A stretch of 64,000 nucleotides of DNA, taken from the NCBI RefSeq assembly GCF_001411555.2, contig NC_049901.1, positions 39,216,964-39,280,963 on the forward strand, read 5' to 3'. The translations under genes were made by a program, and so were the position numbers. The stretch comes from Juglans regia (lineage: Eukaryota > Streptophyta > Magnoliopsida > Fagales > Juglandaceae). The notes beneath the pieces were generated by a model. The model had not been told where the DNA came from. It saw only the letters and a program-made list of their open reading frames with translations, and ran no database searches. Positions 1 through 12,913 of this stretch are shown here, one piece after another (the first letter of the stretch is position 1; each line of letters starts with the position of its first letter).

Positions 1-1230
1 AGTTGCAATAGATAAATTATTTCTAAAAATATTGAAACTATCATTATGGAACGAAAAAAATAACCATAAGTATCTAGTCTGGATAAGGAAATCAAATTAC
101 GCCTCACAGAAGACACATATACTATGTTATGAAGGTCTAAATAATGATCGGTACTCAAAACTAAATGAAAAGTTCCTATGGCTTAAACTTCAGCCTTATT
201 CTCATTTCCCATAAAGATAAATCGCTCACTGGGGTTTGGTGTTTGGCTTGTAAGGTATCCCTGCATGGTTATGGAAACATGAGCATTAACACCCAAATCT
301 AGCCACCAAGAGTTAGTGATAACATTTATAAGGTTTGATTTAAAACATACGAAGGCAAGTGGCTTACCCTTCTTTTCAAACCAAGCCTTACATTCCGGAC
401 ACTCAGCTTTCATGTGCCCATGCTTTCCACAAAAGTAGCATTTGCTACTGTTATGCTAAACTTGATTAACTTTCCTAGGCTACTTTCCTTTCGGTGGTCC
501 AGTTCGTTTCATTTTGCCATAATGATGTTTTTTCTTTCTAACTTCTTTAGTCATAAAATTAGCAAAGTAATGTCCTTGTTGTTTCAGTCTTGCTTCCTTC
601 TAAACTACCATACTTGTCAACTCATTCACATTCTATTTATCTTTAACAAAATTATAATGCATCTGGAATGGACCATACTGAGGTGGCAGTGAGTTCAAAA
701 TAAACTGAACAATGAAGGACTCCTATACTTTCATTCCCAGGATTTGTAATCTGGCAGTAATATTTGTCATTTCAAGGATATGTTCTTGCATTCCTTTAGC
801 ACTATCATATTTCATGGTGGTAAGTTTACCCATAAGTGTTCTTGCTAAAGATTTATTTGTGGACCGAAACCTTTCTTCAGTATTTTTCAAAAAATTTTGG
901 GCATCCTCGATAAAACGGAGTAAAACTTTTTATATTTTTGGCTATGGTCATTTTTATGAACATTAGACTCAGCCTATTTGATCTCTCCCACTATTTAGAT
1001 GACTCTCTCTCATCTTTGTTACTACTCTCAGTGATGGGTGGTGGTTTTCGACTCGTAAGTGATGAGTCTAGGTCAAAGACTCCTAAGGTGAACCTGACTT
1101 GCTCAACCCATTCAAAAAAATTAGAGCCATTCAAAACAGAAACATATGAAGTCTGTGAGTGTAGTGATGTAGGTACGCTTACTGCAAGAAAATTTTGTCA
1201 CATAATTGAGTTAGATAATTATAAACGATA
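1..1230 (-). pseudogene. Copia retrotransposon gag-pol remnant
   Basis: Reading leftward, the minus strand encodes the end of gag, a CCHC zinc knuckle near 413-450 (C-x2-C-x4-H-x4-C, seen as CYFC..H..C), then the protease region (183-413; WWLDLGVNAHVS, where an active family member would have a D-S/T-G type site) and the pre-integrase segment towards base 1 (RRNLISLSRLD). The frame is broken by stops and shifts, so no protein is expected. The zinc knuckle and the LISLSRLD motif are standard for plant Ty1/Copia polyproteins. The element continues beyond the left edge of the window. The gag part (450-1230) is the most decayed and its start is uncertain. Confidence 0.85.
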
Positions 1231-1250
1231 ATAAGAATTTAAACAATTAT

Positions 1251-1497
1251 GGATGAACTAGTAGTGTCATCAAAACTCTCATTTGGGAGTAGATCTTGAT
1301 ACACAAAGTGTTCTCACCAGTATTAAATTATGTGGATGAACTAGTTGTATCATCAGAATTCTCATTTGAAAGTAAACTCTGACATACAAATTGTTCCCTC
1401 CAACTTTACTTTTGATGGATGAATTAGTAATGTCATCAAAATCCTCATTTGGGACTAAATCTTGACACACAAAGTGTTCACTCCATCATATCCTCCT
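1251..1497. repeat. Three tandem copies of an 83-bp unit
   Basis: GGATGAA(C/T)TAGT starts recur at 1251, 1334 and 1417, an exact 83-base spacing. Each unit carries a form of TCATCA(A/G)AA, CTCATTTG and ACA(C/T)A(A/C)A(A/T)(G/T)TGTTC. Copies differ by scattered substitutions. The array lies on the gag-start side of the Copia remnant, so it probably belongs to that element's untranslated leader. Confidence 0.85.
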
Positions 1498-1916
1498 TAC
1501 TATAGGGTTTAATGATTTGTCACCAAAATTAAGAAAATCTTGTACCGTTGGGCAACCAATCTTTTCTTAAATTTTGATATAAATCATTTGCCCTATATTG
1601 GATAAACAAATATACATGGCATAATAATAAGAGCTAAAATAAACAATTCATACTTGTATTTAATAATAATAACATGGACATAAAATTTTAATATATGTGT
1701 ATACCAATAATAACATGTATAGAAAATAAATTTTAATACATATATTTAATAATACTAACATGCATATGAAAGAAGATAAAATTTTCAGATTTCTTTTAAG
1801 AAATAAGTAATATTAAAATAATAATATTATAATATAATATAATCTAACCGATCCGAATCCCAGTAACCCGGGCCAAAATCCGATTCATTAGTGAGGCCAA
1901 TCAACACCCTGGGTCG
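1498..1916. other. AT-rich spacer, possible decayed Copia LTR
   Basis: No gene is visible. The position next to the gag leader is where the Copia LTR should lie, but I could not find a convincing primer-binding site or LTR end. The stretch 1800-1850 is nearly pure A/T. Confidence 0.4.
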
Positions 1917-2964
1917 TAGGGGTGCTACCCACCCCCCGCCCTAGTGTGGGCGAGGGTGGGGAATTTATTCCCCTACCTCGCCCCCATCCATGCGGGGGCG
2001 GGGTACCCCGTCCGCTTGTCAAGATGCGAGGGTGGACCTCCATCCATCCGCTCTTATTGCCTTACTGGGCCTTTGGCCCAACTCAGTTATTTGGGCCCTA
2101 AATGGCCCAGAATCTGTTTTTGGGCCACTTTGGGCCCAAAATTTATCTAAAAAAAATAAATATATTTAAAAATTGAAAAAATATATATAGAACTATTAAC
2201 TATTTACTAAGTTTCAACTATTAACTAATTAAGTAATAATCATCACTAAGGTACTAAACTATTACAATTATACAAATTAAGAGAAGTAATAAACTATTAC
2301 AATATTACAAACTCCTCTAAAAATATTAAATATTACAAACTGTACTATAATTACTATTAACTATTGTAATAACATTACACTTAATTGTAAATTAACAAAA
2401 TCATGACTTTTCAATTTGATCAATTTGGGGTGGCGTCGTAGTAGTGAGTTTAACTGAGTGGTGAGTTGTGTCGACTGCTGTGAGACTAAAAATCAAGATC
2501 ATAAAAGTTAATAAGTTATAAAACTTGAAATATTAATAAGTTAAAAATAAAACAAATTAGAATTATAAAGTTATAAAAATGAAACAAAAATTTAAAGAAT
2601 TAAAATACAAAATATTAAAAGTACTAACCAAGATGAGATTGAAATTAAGCCATTGGAATTTGGGATGAAGATGAGGCAGATGAACATAGATCGGTCATTA
2701 GGATTCGGCATATTTATATTGAGAATATAAAAGCTAAAAAATATACAAGCAAAATAATTAGATACTAAAATATTATATAAAATTATAAATGCAAAAAATA
2801 ATTAAGAGACAAATTGTGCAAACCATAGCAATGGTAGGTCCAATACAATGTCATACTGCATTGGAGGTAGCCGTAGACGCCGTCTCATGTATCACTATAA
2901 CAATTAAATTTAAAATGAAATTAATGAATACCAATTAAATGAAAATAAATAAATTAATAAGAAA

Positions 2965-5141
2965 TTAGAAAATGAAATTAAAATAAATACCAGATCTAGG
3001 CTGATCACCACCCTCATCCTCGACGTCGGCCTCCTTATACTCAAGAACATCTGGAACATGAATTAGAGTTCCCTTGATCCAATTATGCTTGCAAATCAAA
3101 ACCTCTACAGTGGTAGGAGCTAATGAACTCCGAAATGAATCCAAGACACGCCCTCCGGTGCTAAAGGCCGACTTTGAGGCTACGGTGCTAACAAGGATGG
3201 TTAAAAGACTGCGGGTTATCTCTCCAAGGATGGGATACTTCACGATATTCACCTTCCACCAACTTAATATATCGAAGTCTTATGAAAATGGTAAAAGCTC
3301 TGCTGCTAAATATCTGTTTATCTCTGACTGAGCCTTTACAGAACTATGGATGAAGGGGGTCTACTCAAACCTCTCATCCCAGTCCAATCTACATCTTTTC
3401 TCAACCTCGACTTCTGGAACTTGTGGAGGGTAGGTCTAAGTGTCGCAATATTACCATCTCGTAGAACGGTAAACTCATCAAATAATCTACTAAGGGTTTC
3501 CCGAACCCTTGCTGTAATATGTTTCACCCATGTTTGCCCGTACACAATGTCCAATCTAAATACCATGTCATCCACCTTAAACCTTGGGTCAAGGACGACA
3601 GCTATATATAACAAAATATTAGCTCTAGTAAAATCTCTTCAATACTTTTCGTACCTTGTCCTCATAACCAATGCTATCTCCCACAGCCTAATGTGACCAA
3701 CCGCTACCATGTCATCTAATTCTTCTTTTACCCTACATATTTGTTGACAGAATTGATAGGATGTATGGTATAAAATTCCAGATAGCGTCATGGTGACCTC
3801 GTAAAAAAGTTTCAAAAACTCTATAAAATTAGATACAATTTCCCAATCATCATCTAAGGGTTTTCCCAATCTCTCGTGATCATCAGAATATTTAACATAT
3901 TGGATGTCTTCGTCACCCAATAATGCAAATGCCAGCTTATATTCTTGGGCCGCCTCTAATATAAAAAATGTTGAGTTCCATCGTGTAGGCATATCAGTAC
4001 AAATGTCATTCTTGGATGTTAGGCCCGTAGACCTCGTAGCAATCTTGAATTTCTCTAACTTTGAAGGAAAAAATCTCACCCATCTCACAACAATCCTGAC
4101 CCGAGCAGTCGCATCGTGAAGATCCCTCAAACCATCAGTGACAATAAGATTTAGAATATGTACTGCACATCTCACATGAGACACTCACCACCCATGATTG
4201 TCTTATTTGCCTCTCTAAGATAGGTATTCAGGTGTCCCAATGCGACATCGTTAGGCGAGGCATTATCAACTGTGACTGTAACAACTCGGGTCAATCCCCA
4301 CTCTTTTATTGCGGCCTCCAAGGCATTCCCAATTATCTCACTATTGTGATCGGTGATTTGATAAAATTTTATAATTTTCTTATGTAAAGTCCAATGGCAA
4401 TCAACAAAAAGTACAGTTAAAGACATATAATTAAAATTTTAGATTGATATCCAAGTATCAGTGGTGAGACAAAAAAATTAACTCGCCAATTCACCAATCA
4501 ACTTCTCTTTTCAGACCAAAAATATTTTTTTTATATCCTTTGCCACTGTGTGGCGAGAATGAATATTAAACTTTGGTTTCAAGTAGCGAGAATATGCTTG
4601 GAACCATTTCTCATCAACAACTTGAAAAGGTAACTCGTCCATGATGATCATACGAGCTAGCTGTCTGCTACACTTATTGGGATCATACTTAATATAACCC
4701 CTCAAAGTTGTACCCCCACTAGTCCTATTTACCATTTTTTGAAGTCCAATTTCTAGCTTAGATTGACTCTTCTCTTGTAATGATCTTAATATTGGATTTT
4801 TTTTGCATTGCTCTTCTAAGTACACCTTTAATTATGAGGTGTCATGTTTTCTATAGTGGCATCCATAAATTTTTTTCTCAATGGTTACACTTGATTTGGG
4901 GGTTATTAGGGTTACCATGCTCTTGTTTGGTGAAATAAGCGCAAACTATGGAAGCAGATTTTTTGCTAGGCTTGAGGGTGAGGCAAGGTGCCGTAGGGGT
5001 AGGTGTTGGGCTAGGGGTAGGGGTAGAAGTAGAAGTAGGAGTAGGGGTAGGTGTAGCGGTAGGGGTAGGGGTAGGGGTACCCTGGGCCTGGAAAGGAGAG
5101 CTCGCACTAGAATCTGCTGACATATCCATGAACTCAAGCAA
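2965..5141 (-). pseudogene. hAT transposase (BED finger to hATC), decayed
   Basis: Blocks in order on the minus strand: a start with a long Pro-Thr repeat (4975-5090, low-complexity GGGGTA tracts on the plus strand) and a BED zinc finger (about 4800-4920) in which a conserved Cys codon has become TGA; a helical region (4511-4825); the RNase H-like core (3639-4426, with MPTRWNSTF and DDDWEI); LDPRFK near 3600; and the C-terminal hATC dimerisation domain (2965-3252, with KYPILGEITR, FSTGGRVLD and APTTVEVLIC). The layout matches plant RICESLEEPER-type hAT proteins. Several stops and frame changes separate the blocks, so it should be inactive. Confidence 0.88.
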
Positions 5142-6245
5142 ACAAAAAATTTGAAATTATAGCAAACATTGCAACATGCCAGACAATTAACATCAAGCAT
5201 TAACATATATATTGGAAGTTTGAAGATCAAACATCAATGATCAAACATCAAACATAAAAAAATGAAATACCCAAATTAAAAACATAAAACATAAAAAAAT
5301 AAAATACTCCAACTAAAATCATCAAACATAAACAAAATCATATAGTGTTTATTTTTGTCAAAATCCGAGTGTTAATTTTTATAATGGTCTAATAGAGATA
5401 GATATGCACCAATCAAATGATATGCTTCACACGGTCGAATTATTACAAAAGATCAACAAATAAAACCTCCCACAATAATCGTTAGAATTGGTATGTGATT
5501 GGAAATGATGCTTATCGTGACACTGTTTTTGTTTCTTCTCTCTCTCTCTCAGCCTTTGCATGATATTTGCTACACCATGACGTTCTCTTTCTTGTCTTGT
5601 ACTTAAGCATGGTTAAAACTTCTTTAATTGAGATTAATTAGTAGCCAGGTTTCTCACGTTGTTTGATTTTGATGGCGTATGATCAGAATTGGATGTTCTA
5701 TTTTTGAGCTAGCCTTTTGCATTTTCTACTAATTCATGTATTAAATATAACACATATTCTGTTAATTTAAACAAGATGTATATAACGTTTTCCTTTTTAT
5801 GGCATGTGTGATTTACAATTCTTCTATATACAATCGTTGCATACAACCGGTGGACAGTCTTGGTGCCACGTTAGATTTAAAAAAAATAATAAAAAAAAAA
5901 CAAAAGTCTGCCAGAAACCGAAATAAGAAAGAAAGAAAAAAGAGAAAAAGAGAAAGAAAGAAAAAAAGAGAAATCGTCTAGATCTTCGTCTTCCCTCTTC
6001 GACTCTTTCCTTGTCGGAGAAGACACGTTTCGATTCCTAAAGGTTCTAACTTTAATCCCACTCCTGATCAACTGTTCCCAAAAGAACCAGAACCAAAACC
6101 AATTCTCTCGTAAAGAAACGCACAGCCTAAACCAGAACAAAAAACATGTCTCCGAATCCTCCTCCGCTTTCCCTTCCACCGTTCGAGCAACAATTTCCAA
6201 TGTATCAACAGTCACGTCGTAAAATAACGCAACGACCATTCACAT

Positions 6246-6846
6246 TATGGCTCTAGACGGCATCGTCAATGCCAACTCGCCTTTCACATTGGCGCTCCCA
6301 GAGCCAACTCCCAAACTCCTTAAGATTGCACTCTTCATCAAGAAATTGCCTGATCCATCTCATGCAGGGGGCTTGAACGGCACGCCTTGACCCTCCACCT
6401 TGCTTTTTCCAAAAGAGGCCGTGAGATTCACATCTTCACCAGCTCTTCCTCACACTCCTTCCCAAGATATCCAGTAAGCAATTTATATTTTCACCTCTCA
6501 AAACCAACCATTGCAGGTTATCTTGATCAAGCATAAGTCTGGAAGCAATTTCAAACTCAAAGCACAACTGGAAGGCCGTTTGATGTGATCCACACTGAAA
6601 GTGCTGGACTCAGGCATACACGATCGCGATATCTAACTAAGTTAGCCGTTACATGGCATGGTATTGCATATGAAATCATTCATTCTGACATCATTCAAGA
6701 ACTTTCACGACCTTATGAAGAACCACAGGCACATGCGTTAACTGAAAGAGCTATGAAGGTTGTTGGAAAGGTGAAGTTCTTCACAAGTTATGTCCACCAT
6801 GGTGCTACAAGCAAAAGAATGAAAATGAGCATGAACAAACTAAATT
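6246..6846 (+). pseudogene. GT4-type glycosyltransferase gene fragment
   Basis: The plus strand encodes the N-terminal donor-sensing half of a plant GT4-like glycosyltransferase: KIALFIKK, SHAGG, then after a frame change HALTLHLAFSKRG and HIFTSSS, LSKPTIAGYLDQA, and (6585 on) IHTESAGLRHTRSRYL, TWHGIAYE and ALTERAMKVV. A single missing base in the GG-LE motif shifts the frame near 6375, a further frame change occurs near 6580, and the copy ends near 6846 without the C-terminal catalytic domain. The coding sequence runs without an intron. It lies between the hAT transposase and the putative right end, so it is probably a captured host gene piece. The family call rests on remembered sequence similarity. 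Confidence 0.65.
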
Positions 6847-7304
6847 AGGAGTTTTTCGACCAAACATTGTAGAGAGGAAAAAATAAAATCCTTGAATTTT
6901 TAAAGAATAACCTAAAGTAGTTTTTAGAAGATTCTTGGTTTTTCCAAGAGTTCCTCGAGCAAACATTCAAAACATGAATAAAGCAAGGATGCTTGGCCTT
7001 GAAATGGATGTCTACATCATTTTCATGTGCATAACAAACTACATTAGGCCTATCACCATTCTATACACTCTTAAAGACCACAAGCATCACCTGAATCCTG
7101 AAAAAGGAATTTCTAAATCTGACCAAAAAGAACATTTTCCCTGACTTTGTTTTTCATTAATATCATATTAAGCTCATCATTTCTCAGATTGAAAACAGTA
7201 AGATTATACCGTAGATGGAGGTGGGAAAATAGACGCAAAAGTTCCTGCAGACGATGTTGGTGATGACTCCTTGGCACCAAAAAGATCAGTAGTTCTCGAG
7301 GAAG

Positions 7305-7560
7305 GTGAACACCCCTGCTTCTTATTCTCCATTATCTTTCGTTTTCAACTCAAACCTCCAAAAACAAGATAATCAAACCAAGGGAAGACCCAGACGAAAG
7401 AAAAAGCTAAGATTTGCAGGAAAAGAAATCTCAATGGAAACAGTGCTCGTGAAAGATCACAGTATGCGAGATGAACTTAAATTGCTTCACAAAATGGCAG
7501 ATTTATAGTGACACTCCAATGGAAGACGGCACTCAACATGCCGCCCATGTGCCCTCGTGA
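7305..7560 (+). other. Possible second captured coding fragment, unidentified
   Basis: A 67-residue open stretch contains GRPRRKKKLRFAGKEI and MRDELKLLHKMADL, which looks like normal codon use rather than random DNA. A different frame after its stop continues with SDTPMEDGTQHAAHVP, suggesting a frameshift. It ends at a C10-A12 homopolymer near 7561-7585. I do not recognise the protein. Confidence 0.35.
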
Positions 7561-7851
7561 ACCCCCCCCCCTAAAAAAAAAAAAACAAAAAGAAGAGAAA
7601 GACGGCGTCCTCTTACAATATTTTACTAGTTTTCACACTCTCCCATTTTATTAAAGATTTGGAAATTTCCATTGGATTATCCTAAAACACAAAGAGGGAG
7701 AGGGGGCGGACGGATGGGGTACCCCGCCCCCACTTGGTACGGGGGGCGGGGGCAGGGTATGGAAAAAAAAGATTAATCCCCCGCCCATGCGGGGGGGCGG
7801 GGGAGGGGTGCCCCCTCCCTATAAGTAACGGGTAGCTCCCTTACTGGTATG

Positions 7852-10259
7852 TACGTATCCAAAAAGGCAGTACTACTACTCGATCTTTTGATTTTAAAAG
7901 TCAGTCGCCCAGCTCTTGCTTTTGCTAATGCGTTAGTATTTTGAACTTCTCGAAGTCTCTAAAATTTAAGGCTTAAAGCTAGCCTTCCATTACTTTCTTT
8001 TTGCGAATCGATTAATCGAGGTAGCTAGGAGAACGTGTCCCTTTAAATTTTCTCCCCACTTTTGCTCCATCAATTCTGCAATTGATCTTAGTACGTAACT
8101 ACACAGCTTTCTCAAAAAGTAGAAAGAATTCGGAAGACTGACACACAATATACGTGCATGCAGGGAATGGCCCGCACAACGTCCAGCTGCTAGCTTTCAT
8201 GAAAACTTCAAATTATAATTTCCCTGTTAATTAGAGGACTGAGCAGGCCGTACTTTCCACCTTCCAATCAAAATTACAAGATGCATGATCAAGTACTTAG
8301 GCAGGGCATCGAGCTAATTTGTACGTACCTCTTTGACCCATTAATAGCCAATGTTTTATATACATATAATACCCCATTAATTTCATGTCTATAAGGTACG
8401 TAACCCCAAATACTTTTCCCTGCATGGCATGGCCTCTTTTATATATAATAATTTTGATCCATGCATGCTTTGACATCATCGTTCAAATTCATGTCCATAA
8501 GTAATTTGAGATATATATTAATTGATGCATGTGACCGATTAATGCAACTAGTATAGTTACTGCCAATGACCCTGTGTTCCAATCCAAAAACTGTATTCAC
8601 ACGGCCGGCGTCGATACATATGTCTATAAAGACGTCCGGGCTGCCTGAATCAGGAGGCTGTTGGTGATCATGTATAATGATTGTAGACATCATGAGCAGC
8701 CTCATTAACCACCGACGATTGCCAGAAAATTCAGCTTAATTTTTGTCGTTAGGATGGCAATCCCACGAGGTTACATTGCAAGCTTCTTTTTTTTTTTTTT
8801 TTATAATTTTAAAAAAGAGAAATTCTCTCCGGGGCTGCGTGTGCAGAATTAAACGGGAAAACGCACCGTTTTGGGGAGGGAAAAAGGAACCCTTCCCCTT
8901 CCTCAGCATGAGTCCTTCCTTCCCCCTCTCCTCAATGGAAACGTGAATCAGCTGGGCTTTCCTCCAATATGTCCAAAGCAGAGAAACTTTCCTCTGAAAT
9001 CGAGCCAAGATCAAGCACACCACTTCATCGTCTCATGGGTTATTCCTCACCCAGCGAGGTCATAATTGGCTCGAGGCCTTCTGGTATGTAGTTATAAGCC
9101 TAGTCTCCAACGAAAAAAATGCATGAGGTCAAGGAAATGAGGGGTATTGTTTAGTATTTCGTGAGCAGGCCATGAGTCAAGCCCTATAGAAGGGCGATAT
9201 GTTGTTCATAGAAGGGAGTGATTCGGAGAATGTGTGGTAGGAGTGTGGTAGCTGTATCCATTGCCTGGAGGCTGAAGCATCGAGCATTCTGAGAAACGAA
9301 CAACAATTGTTGATTTCTATACTACGTGTTTGGTTCTGGTTAAAACAAGATTCACTTCTTCACTATGGATTATATTGTAGAAGTAGAGACGAAAGGCTTT
9401 GATTGTTGTATATGTAGTGGATATTCACCCAGATTTCTATCTAAATTTGTATATTTGTGGGGTTGCTAAGATTGATCGTGTGTAATGAATATTCAAACTT
9501 ATTATACGTATTCGTGAGCCTTAATTTTTTATTTTTATTTTTTTCCGTGCTGACTTTGAGTTTTTGGTTGGTTGCAAAGTGGAGGTGGGGGAGCGAAAGA
9601 ACGTGGATTGGATGGTGGGGTTTGTTTTGCCCACCAAGTGTTTGGTTTTAGTATTAGTTGGAAAGGATCACTTGTTTTCTAGACTATAAGTCTGCTAGAA
9701 ATGAAGGAAATTCGTCATTTTGATTTTGTTTTCAAAATGTTGCAGCCTAGAGAATTCATCAATCTTTCTCAAGTTTCATTCAAGTTGGAATCCTGATCAG
9801 AAAATTAAGTGGATTTCATAGGAAAAAATCAGATTTCAAAGGAAAAATGAGATTTTGACTGAAGAAAGTGTTTTAGGGATATTATTATAATTTTAAAAAG
9901 TTTTTAAGGACAAAACTGTCTAGGCTTGCGTGGTAATCCTCGAATGAGAATTGTACGTAGACAAACTCTTAAAAAAAAAAACAAATTGACTGATTGCTTT
10001 TAAGTTTTTGGCATTTTTAAAAGCCTACTACAAATGTTTATTTGTTTTGGAACGAAAATATTTTTTATTGAAACTCCCTCTAAAGTACTCAAACATGAGT
10101 TCTATACGAGTAATGATTTATAAAAGTTTCAAATATACAAATTTCGTGCAAGTCTTTGTAAAATAATGAACCTCACCAAGAAAAAACATAAGAAAAAATT
10201 ATTTTTTCTAATAGGATCTATATTTTTACAAAGAACTTGCACAAAACTTGTACACCTCA
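7852..10259. other. Spacer, no gene recognised
   Basis: Short open frames at 8297-9065 and 9457-9651 show no recognisable domain. The DNA is AT-rich with a T-run (8788-8805). The GC-richer patch at 8820-8930 (containing AAACGCACCGTTTTGGGGAGG) might come from a transposon but could not be assigned. Confidence 0.4.
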
Positions 10260-10479
10260 GGAGAGATTTGGATTCAAAATCCATCTCAACTCATTTCAAC
10301 TCATTTTATCTCATCATTACAATTTTCTCAAATTTTCACACAAAATATAATAAGCAATTCAACTTTTTCAAATCTTAAAACAACTTTATCAAATTTCCAC
10401 GCCAAATATAATAAATAATTCAACTTTTATTTTATTATTCACAAACTATCTCAACTCATCTATGAATCCAAACCTCTCC
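10260..10479. mobile_element. Tourist-like MITE (TIR GGAGAGATTTGGATTC)
   Basis: The start GGAGAGATTTGGATTC pairs with the end GAATCCAAACCTCTCC. Flanks are TCA and TAA, a worn TWA-type 3-bp duplication. The interior has the CATCTCAACTCA and AATTCAACTTT runs shared with the copies at 21451, 32908, 39582 and 60957. Confidence 0.65.
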
Positions 10480-12035
10480 TAAGTCTTATACGTAACATGA
10501 ATGGTGATAGTTACAATGGCATAGCTTGTTTCAAACTCGAGACTTTGGAGGGGATTTCTTGGCTTTATTTATGTCTTGCACCTCATATAATATCTACATT
10601 CAAATGCTCCAATTAAAGCACACTTGTCTAGCTAGCATGCTTTCGACATGCTATTATTTCTAGTGTCTTCGAATGTTTCTTTTATTGTTAGGATAAGTTT
10701 GTCGGGGTGTAACAAAGATGAGAGAAAGGTCATGGATTTTAGGCCTGATTTGATTTTACAAACTATCTCATTTTATTTTATTTAATTTTTGCAGAGACGC
10801 TCTTTTTATAAAAATAATATTTGCCAGAAAGAAGTATTGGATAAAATCATGGCTCCCAACATGTGTCGCATAACCTATATATTAACCTAATCTTATGATA
10901 CACAGTTGGAGTGTTTTTTTCAACCAATCTTGAAGCAAGTCACGCGTGCTTAACGTATTATCTATGCTATCTCCAAGATGTGATTGTTTCCACTTCCACT
11001 GTTAAAGGATAGAGTTTTAGATATTGGCCATTTTCTACGCTCACATATAAATTATACGAATCACATTATCCATACATCTTTCTAAGCTTATATACTTCAT
11101 AGACATGCACATGATAACATATTTTCTTAAAATTATTATAAATATGGTTAGGTTTATTCTACAAATTAAATATTTTTATAAACCAAAACTTATTATGTCA
11201 ATTTTTATTAACAATATAATAAAAACAATTAATTCTACTTATTTTTATTAGGTTAAGTGGTCACACGTGTGGAAAAGTGTTCTTCACATCAATTTAAAAC
11301 TCGTGAGTCGTAAATAAATAATAAATAATTTATGGACTACTTAGGCCTTCTTTGGATATCAAGATACTCTCATTTCATCTAATATCATCTCATGTCATCT
11401 CAATATCCAAATAAAACAAGCATAAACACTTTTCAATTTTCAAATTTCAATTTTTTCATTTAATTATTACTTAATTATTACAACTTTTCCAAACAAAATA
11501 TAAAAATAATTCAACTTTTTCAAATCACAAAATAAAAATAATATTATAACAATATTTTAATTTTATAATATTTTATTCAACTTTTTTTTTAAAAGGCTTT
11601 TTTTTATTGTCTGAAAAAAAAAAAGAAATTAAAGAGAGAAATATTTGCTTTTAAACCATTAAAACTTATATATATTGTGGAGATTATTTATGCAAGACAA
11701 ATCTTGTGCATTCCTTGTAAAAAAAGTGTTCAAGTTCTAAAATTTATATGAAAAAATTTATTTTTTAATAGTCAATTTTATTTTTTTAAATAAAATATAC
11801 GTGACTTGCATTTTCTTTGACTTCATTTAAGTTAGCATCATCTCAAATTATCAATAATTTGACACTCTTGTAAAGATCTGACCTTCAAAATTATATTAAG
11901 TGAGTTATTTTTCATTCATTTCAATAATAGAATTGAATTAGAATACAAAATATTAACTTTCTATAATTTAAGAGTTTAATGCATACTTGAACCTATTAAA
12001 GAAAAAAAAAAGCACAAAATCAGCTAATAAAATAT
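10480..12035. other. Spacer with partial Tourist-like MITE
   Basis: No gene is visible. From 11341 (TTAGGCCTTCTTTGGATATC) to about 11590 the sequence matches one half of the Tourist-like family, but the opposite end is missing. The rest is AT-rich. Confidence 0.45.
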
Positions 12036-12208
12036 GAGGAATAATACTTACAGTCGTGAATGTGCAAGCGTCGTACAATCGTTTTGAAAAAAATAAATAA
12101 ATATGAGACCCATATGAAAAGAAATTAATTTTTTAATAATAAATCTTATTTTTTTTCAAAACGATTGTATGATATTTATGTATTCTATAATTATATGTAA
12201 AATTACTT
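12036..12208. mobile_element. Mutator-type MITE, 173 bp, copy 1
   Basis: The element begins GAGGAATAATACTTACAGTCGTGAATGTGCAAG and its two halves form a long inverted repeat around the centre. The flanking 9-mers are ATAAAATAT (12027-12035) and ATAAATTAT (12209-12217), eight of nine identical. Length and ends match the copies at 12914, 32371 and 59744. Confidence 0.8.
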
Positions 12209-12913
12209 ATAAATTATAGGATGGAAACAGTCATAAAAGTCCTTGTGTATATGATTCGTAATAATTTAAGTGGTGGAAGTAGTGGAGGGTGGATTTGGGT
12301 GAAGGTGGGTGAGGACCAGTAGGAGGTTGATGGAATCTCCACTGCTCCGCTGGACCGCATATTTTCTTTCTTAATTTGTTTTTGTTTTTTTTTTTTAAAC
12401 GTGCTTACTTTACTATGGCTTTTGCCTTATTCTATGAAATTACGACAACGACTACAAAGGCAGACTCGTTGACTCGGTGTTTGTCCCGTTTAAATAGTAA
12501 ATAGTAAATAGTAAATAGTAAAAGTGTTATATTTAATTTCATTTTATTATTATATATTTTTTAAAATTTTTATATAAAATATAATAACAAATTTAATTTT
12601 TTTATATTTTAAAATAATAATATTATTAAAAAATAATATTCTAATAATATTTTATTTAACTTTTAATTTTTATTTAAAATTATTACATCTTATCCCATCT
12701 TATTTTACTGTCTAAATCACATCTAAAAAGACTTGCTCCCCTGTTTTCACTTTTGGCATTATCAATAAATTAAGGTTTGATTTAGATAGTGAGATGAAAT
12801 AGAATGACTTATGAATAATAATAAAATAATTTGTAATATAAGATAGTGCTAGCGGGTTGGCATACCGCTAGTTATAAATTTGTTGTTGTTTTTCTTTTAA
12901 ATATTTTTTTAAT
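12209..12913. other. AT-rich spacer with MITE pieces
   Basis: It contains a short TAAATAG tandem run (12492-12520) and two partial ends of the Tourist-like family (about 12690-12725 and 12770-12830). No coding region is apparent. Confidence 0.4.

Larger units (their letters stand above)
1917..7843 (-). mobile_element. hAT-family DNA transposon, probable full span
   Basis: The left end reads TAGGGGTGCTACCC (1917-1930). The right end reads GGGTAGCTCCCTTA (7830-7843), its inverted repeat with two mismatches. Flanking 8-mers are CTGGGTCG (1909-1916) and CTGGTATG (7844-7851), five of eight identical, which fits an old 8-bp hAT target duplication. GC-rich subterminal blocks (1925-2045 and 7690-7815) are also inverted copies of each other, including GGGGTACCCCG and GCGGACGG. 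A decayed hAT transposase lies inside (2965-5141, minus), followed by foreign gene pieces (about 6140-7560). The same termini occur on a smaller element with a perfect duplication at 36400-36801, which supports the family call. The pairing of these two ends is an inference. Confidence 0.6.

Noticed and set aside
4881..5154. Plus-strand frames rich in Arg-Gly or Val-Gly repeats
   Set aside because: They are antisense shadows of the Pro-Thr repeat of the hAT transposase.
8736..9065. Open frames on both strands around a T-run and GC-richer patch
   Set aside because: No family resemblance and no splice or promoter signals. Probably part of an unassigned repeat.
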